Assembly: GCA_937967665.1 (NCBI GenBank)
Contig: CALBSZ010000212.1
Span: forward strand, 1-9,093
From: an uncultured Planctomycetaceae bacterium
Lineage (GTDB): Bacteria; Planctomycetota; Planctomycetia; Pirellulales; Pirellulaceae
Direction of reading: 5' to 3'
DNA: 9,093 nucleotides
Shown here: in pieces, positions 6,798-9,093 of the stretch
Position numbering within the stretch: the first letter of the stretch is position 1
How the letters are laid out: every line of letters starts with the position of its first letter
Made by a program: the position numbers and the translations under genes
Notes under the pieces: generated by a model
Seen by the model: the letters and a program-made list of their open reading frames with translations, nothing else
What the model was told of the DNA's origin: nothing
The model's database searches: none

Positions 6798-8959
6798 GTA
6801 ACGTGTCCGAACAGGACGACTTGATTATCGAAGCTGGCTTGGCGGAAATACTGGGGCGCCAGACACCTCCAGATTTAACCGCCCGCATCATGAACGCCCT
6901 GGCGCAACGGCAGGCCGCGGCTGGTGTACCTACCGGTATTCCACTCCCTCCGCCCGTTGCGGGGGACGCGATGCAGGCCGTCGAACCGCCACCGGTGCAG
7001 ATTCGGCGACCGGTGGCGGCAAGCCGCAACGGACATCTGCACCGTCGTCGCCGGCAATCTGCGTGGTTTCTGTTACTGACGGTGGCCGCGGTCATCGGTC
7101 TTGCCGCCTGGGGCGGTTGGATGATGCTGCAAGGACGGCGACCCGCGGCGGACACGCTGGCCAACCAAGGCCAGCCGGATCCGCGCCCTGAGCCGAACGT
7201 GGTCGCTCCGGCAGTGCCCATCGATCGTACTCCCGACGTCGACGTGGCGCCGGCGACGGCAGTGGCGGTGGAGCAGAACGCGCCGGCAGCGGAGTCCGCT
7301 GGACATGGCTTTGCCGCCACGCCGGACTTCTCGTCGGACGATCAGACCGGGACGGAAGACGCTCCGGCCGTGGCTGGCGTGTACGTGCCTGAAATGTCCG
7401 ATGGTGACGTCGTGGCTTTGATCGACTCCGTCATTTCCCGGACGTGGGAAGAGCAGAAGGTCGTTGCCGCGGACGCGGCGACCGACGAAGAGTGGTGTCG
7501 GCGTACTTTTTTGCGTTTGTTGGGCCGCATCCCTACGGCAGCGGAGGTGCGCGGGTTTGCTGAAAGCCGCTCGCCTGACAAGCGTGAGAAACTGGTGGAT
7601 CAACTGCTGAACGATGAAGCGTATGCCGAAGAGTATGCGCGTAATTGGAGCGGCTTCTGGACCAACACGCTTATCGGTCGCGCTGGCGGGATGTCCCCCG
7701 ACGACTCGTACAGCCGCGAAGGGTTGCAGCGCTACTTGTGGGACGCGGTACAGCAAAACAAGCCGTACGATGCGATGGCGTTTGAGCTGCTGACGGCAAC
7801 GGGCAGCAGCCACCCTGAAGCACCCGATTTTAACGGCGCTACCAACTTCCTGCTTGCCGGAATTGACGACGACGCGACACTTGCCACGTCGCAAACGTCC
7901 CGCGTGTTCCTGGGCCAGCAGGTTCAGTGCGTGCAGTGCCACAATCATCCGACGAATGATCGGAAGCAAGACGAGTTCTGGGAAATGAATGCGTTCTTCC
8001 GCCAGATGAAGGCGCGAGGGCGTGGCGCGGATCAGCAGTTGGTGGATCAGGACTTCCGGGGCCGGAGCGGAGAAGGGGAAAATGCGGAAGTCTACTTCGA
8101 GCAGCTCAACGGGCGCGTCAAGGCGGTCTACCCTGTGCTTCCCGATGGCACGGAGATTCCTCGCAGCGGCAACGTTGCGGATGTGAATCGTCGCGAAGCG
8201 CTGGCGACGTGGTTGGTGCGATCACCTCAATTCAGCCGCGCCTTGGTGAACCGGATGTGGTCGCACTTCTTCGGTTTTGGTTTCACCAAGCCGGTGGACG
8301 ACATGGGAACGCATCGCGATGTCTCGCACCCGCAGCTGCTGACGCCGTTGGCCGAGCAGTTCGCAGCTCATGGCTACGATACAAAGGCGTTGATGCGATG
8401 GCTGGCACTCAGCCGCCCGTTTAACCTCTCCAGCCGCATGAAGGCAGAAAGTATCGCCGATGCCCCTTACGCGGGCACCCAACCTCTGTTCAGTCACTAC
8501 TATACTCGCGAATTGCAGCCGGAAGAGGTTTATGAATCGTTAATGCTGGCGGCGCGGTCGCCGTCCAGCGAACGATTGACCGATTTTGCCACGCAGTTTC
8601 ACGCCCGCCAAAGCTGGCTCGGCCAGTTCATGGAGGAAATGGGGACGGACGAGGGGAACGAAATCAACACGTTTCATGGTGACATCCGCCAGTCGCTCGA
8701 AATGATGAATGGCCCGCTCATGCAGCAGGCGACGTCCAATGAGGAAGGTAGCCTTTTGCATCAAGTGGTCAACAGCAAAATGTCGCAGAATGAAAAGATT
8801 GAACACTTGTTTCTGGCGGCCTTGTCACGCAAGCCGAGCAAGAAAGAAATGGGAGCTGTCAATCAACTGGTCGCGGCGAACAAGGGCAACGCCGCGGCCG
8901 CTTTCCAGGACATCTGGTGGGCGTTGCTCAATAGTAATGAATTCATCCTGGATCATTGA
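6794..8959 (+). CDS. Membrane-anchored DUF1549/DUF1553 protein with CxxCH motif; candidate anti-sigma/sensor partner
   Basis: A 721-residue protein starting with GTG inside the sigma factor's stop (a GTG at 6803 is the alternative). Residues 1-45 form a cytoplasmic helical segment including AEILGRQTPPDLTARI (17-32). A basic stretch (about 77-88, RNGHLHRRRRQ) precedes one membrane helix (about 90-112), so the rest should lie outside the cytoplasm. Residues 113-200 are a Pro/Ala/Asp-rich linker. DUF1549 spans about 205-400 and includes CVQCHNHP (379-386), a CxxCH motif of the kind that binds haem c. DUF1553 spans about 460-715, with NRREALATWL, NRMWSHFFGFGF and ELQPEEVYESL. DUF1549 and DUF1553 are typical of planctomycetes and often occur beside DUF1501. 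The N-terminus lacks the HxxxCxxC zinc anti-sigma motif, so an anti-sigma role rests on gene order and topology only. The enzymatic role, if any, is unknown. Confidence 0.9.
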   Translation: MSNVSEQDDLIIEAGLAEILGRQTPPDLTARIMNALAQRQAAAGVPTGIPLPPPVAGDAMQAVEPPPVQIRRPVAASRNGHLHRRRRQSAWFLLLTVAAVIGLAAWGGWMMLQGRRPAADTLANQGQPDPRPEPNVVAPAVPIDRTPDVDVAPATAVAVEQNAPAAESAGHGFAATPDFSSDDQTGTEDAPAVAGVYVPEMSDGDVVALIDSVISRTWEEQKVVAADAATDEEWCRRTFLRLLGRIPTAAEVRGFAESRSPDKREKLVDQLLNDEAYAEEYARNWSGFWTNTLIGRAGGMSPDDSYSREGLQRYLWDAVQQNKPYDAMAFELLTATGSSHPEAPDFNGATNFLLAGIDDDATLATSQTSRVFLGQQVQCVQCHNHPTNDRKQDEFWEMNAFFRQMKARGRGADQQLVDQDFRGRSGEGENAEVYFEQLNGRVKAVYPVLPDGTEIPRSGNVADVNRREALATWLVRSPQFSRALVNRMWSHFFGFGFTKPVDDMGTHRDVSHPQLLTPLAEQFAAHGYDTKALMRWLALSRPFNLSSRMKAESIADAPYAGTQPLFSHYYTRELQPEEVYESLMLAARSPSSERLTDFATQFHARQSWLGQFMEEMGTDEGNEINTFHGDIRQSLEMMNGPLMQQATSNEEGSLLHQVVNSKMSQNEKIEHLFLAALSRKPSKKEMGAVNQLVAANKGNAAAAFQDIWWALLNSNEFILDH

Positions 8960-9027
8960 GCAACCAGGCGTCCGCCGTTTCTCGACCCGATTTATTAATC
9001 GCCAAACCGACACATTGACTTATTGCG

Positions 9028-9034
9028 AAGGAAG
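9028..9034 (+). promoter_or_regulatory. Shine-Dalgarno of the DUF1501-like gene
   Basis: AAGGAAG ends 6 nt before the ATG at 9041, a well-spaced and purine-rich site. It supports the ATG at 9041 over the in-frame ATGs at 9047 and 9065. The 81-bp gap back to the preceding stop shows no terminator hairpin with a T-run, so co-transcription with the upstream genes is likely. Confidence 0.7.
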
Positions 9035-9040
9035 AAAGCC

Positions 9041-9093
9041 ATGCAGATGCGAACACCGAGCGGGATGAGCCGTCGTCACTTTATGAAACACAT
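9041..9093 (+). CDS. Start of a twin-arginine secreted protein, probably DUF1501 family (truncated by window edge)
   Basis: Only 17 complete codons are visible, reading MQMRTPSGMSRRHFMKH. SRRHFMKH fits the twin-arginine signal (S/T-R-R-x-F-x-K), which directs folded proteins across the cytoplasmic membrane. In planctomycetes a DUF1549/DUF1553 gene is very commonly followed by a DUF1501 (sulfatase-like fold) gene that begins with just such a short Tat leader. The twin-arginine motif is seen; the DUF1501 assignment is inferred from context. Confidence 0.7.
   Translation, partial: MQMRTPSGMSRRHFMKH

Overview
The window looks like a chromosomal segment of a planctomycete (Planctomycetota), probably a Pirellulales- or Gemmatales-like lineage. 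The strongest evidence is the right-hand block: an ECF sigma factor, a membrane-anchored DUF1549/DUF1553 protein carrying a CxxCH motif, and the start of a twin-arginine DUF1501-type protein. This combination is characteristic of that phylum. The DNA is GC-rich, several genes lack a clear Shine-Dalgarno sequence, and intergenic gaps are long, all of which fit.

Layout. (1) 1-1178, minus strand: pgsB/capB, the ATP-dependent poly-gamma-glutamate ligase, complete except for its last few codons, which run off the left edge. (2) 1179-1986: a divergent gap of about 800 bp with one doubtful small minus-strand ORF (1227-1520) and several GC hairpins. (3) 1987-5193, plus strand: trkA and trkH, the regulatory and channel subunits of a Trk potassium-uptake system, 27 bp apart. 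TrkH carries an extra block of roughly 90 residues just before its first selectivity loop. (4) 5194-5423: an rplU leader with a good hairpin. (5) 5424-5741: rplU (bL21), not followed by rpmA. (6) 5742-6272: a non-coding stretch holding a compact mosaic of tandem 15-bp units and overlapping inverted repeats. (7) 6273-8959: an ECF sigma factor overlapping by 4 bp a 721-residue protein made of a short cytoplasmic N-terminal segment, one membrane helix, a Pro/Ala/Asp-rich linker, DUF1549 and DUF1553. (8) 9041-9093: the first codons of a DUF1501-like Tat-exported protein.

How the genes work together. TrkA and TrkH form one transporter, with TrkA binding nucleotide and gating TrkH. PgsB makes or extends a glutamate polymer at the membrane. 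Its position divergent from a K+ importer is compatible with a shared osmotic or envelope role, but that is only inference. The sigma factor and the DUF1549/DUF1553 protein are very probably translationally coupled, which suggests that the membrane protein's cytoplasmic N-terminus acts as an anti-sigma or sensor partner. DUF1549/DUF1553 and DUF1501 proteins are habitual neighbours in planctomycetes, and their biochemical role is still poorly defined.

No tRNA, rRNA, insertion sequence, prophage or CRISPR array is visible. The least expected items are the TrkH insertion, the sigma/DUF1549 fusion arrangement and the repeat mosaic at 5981-6062.
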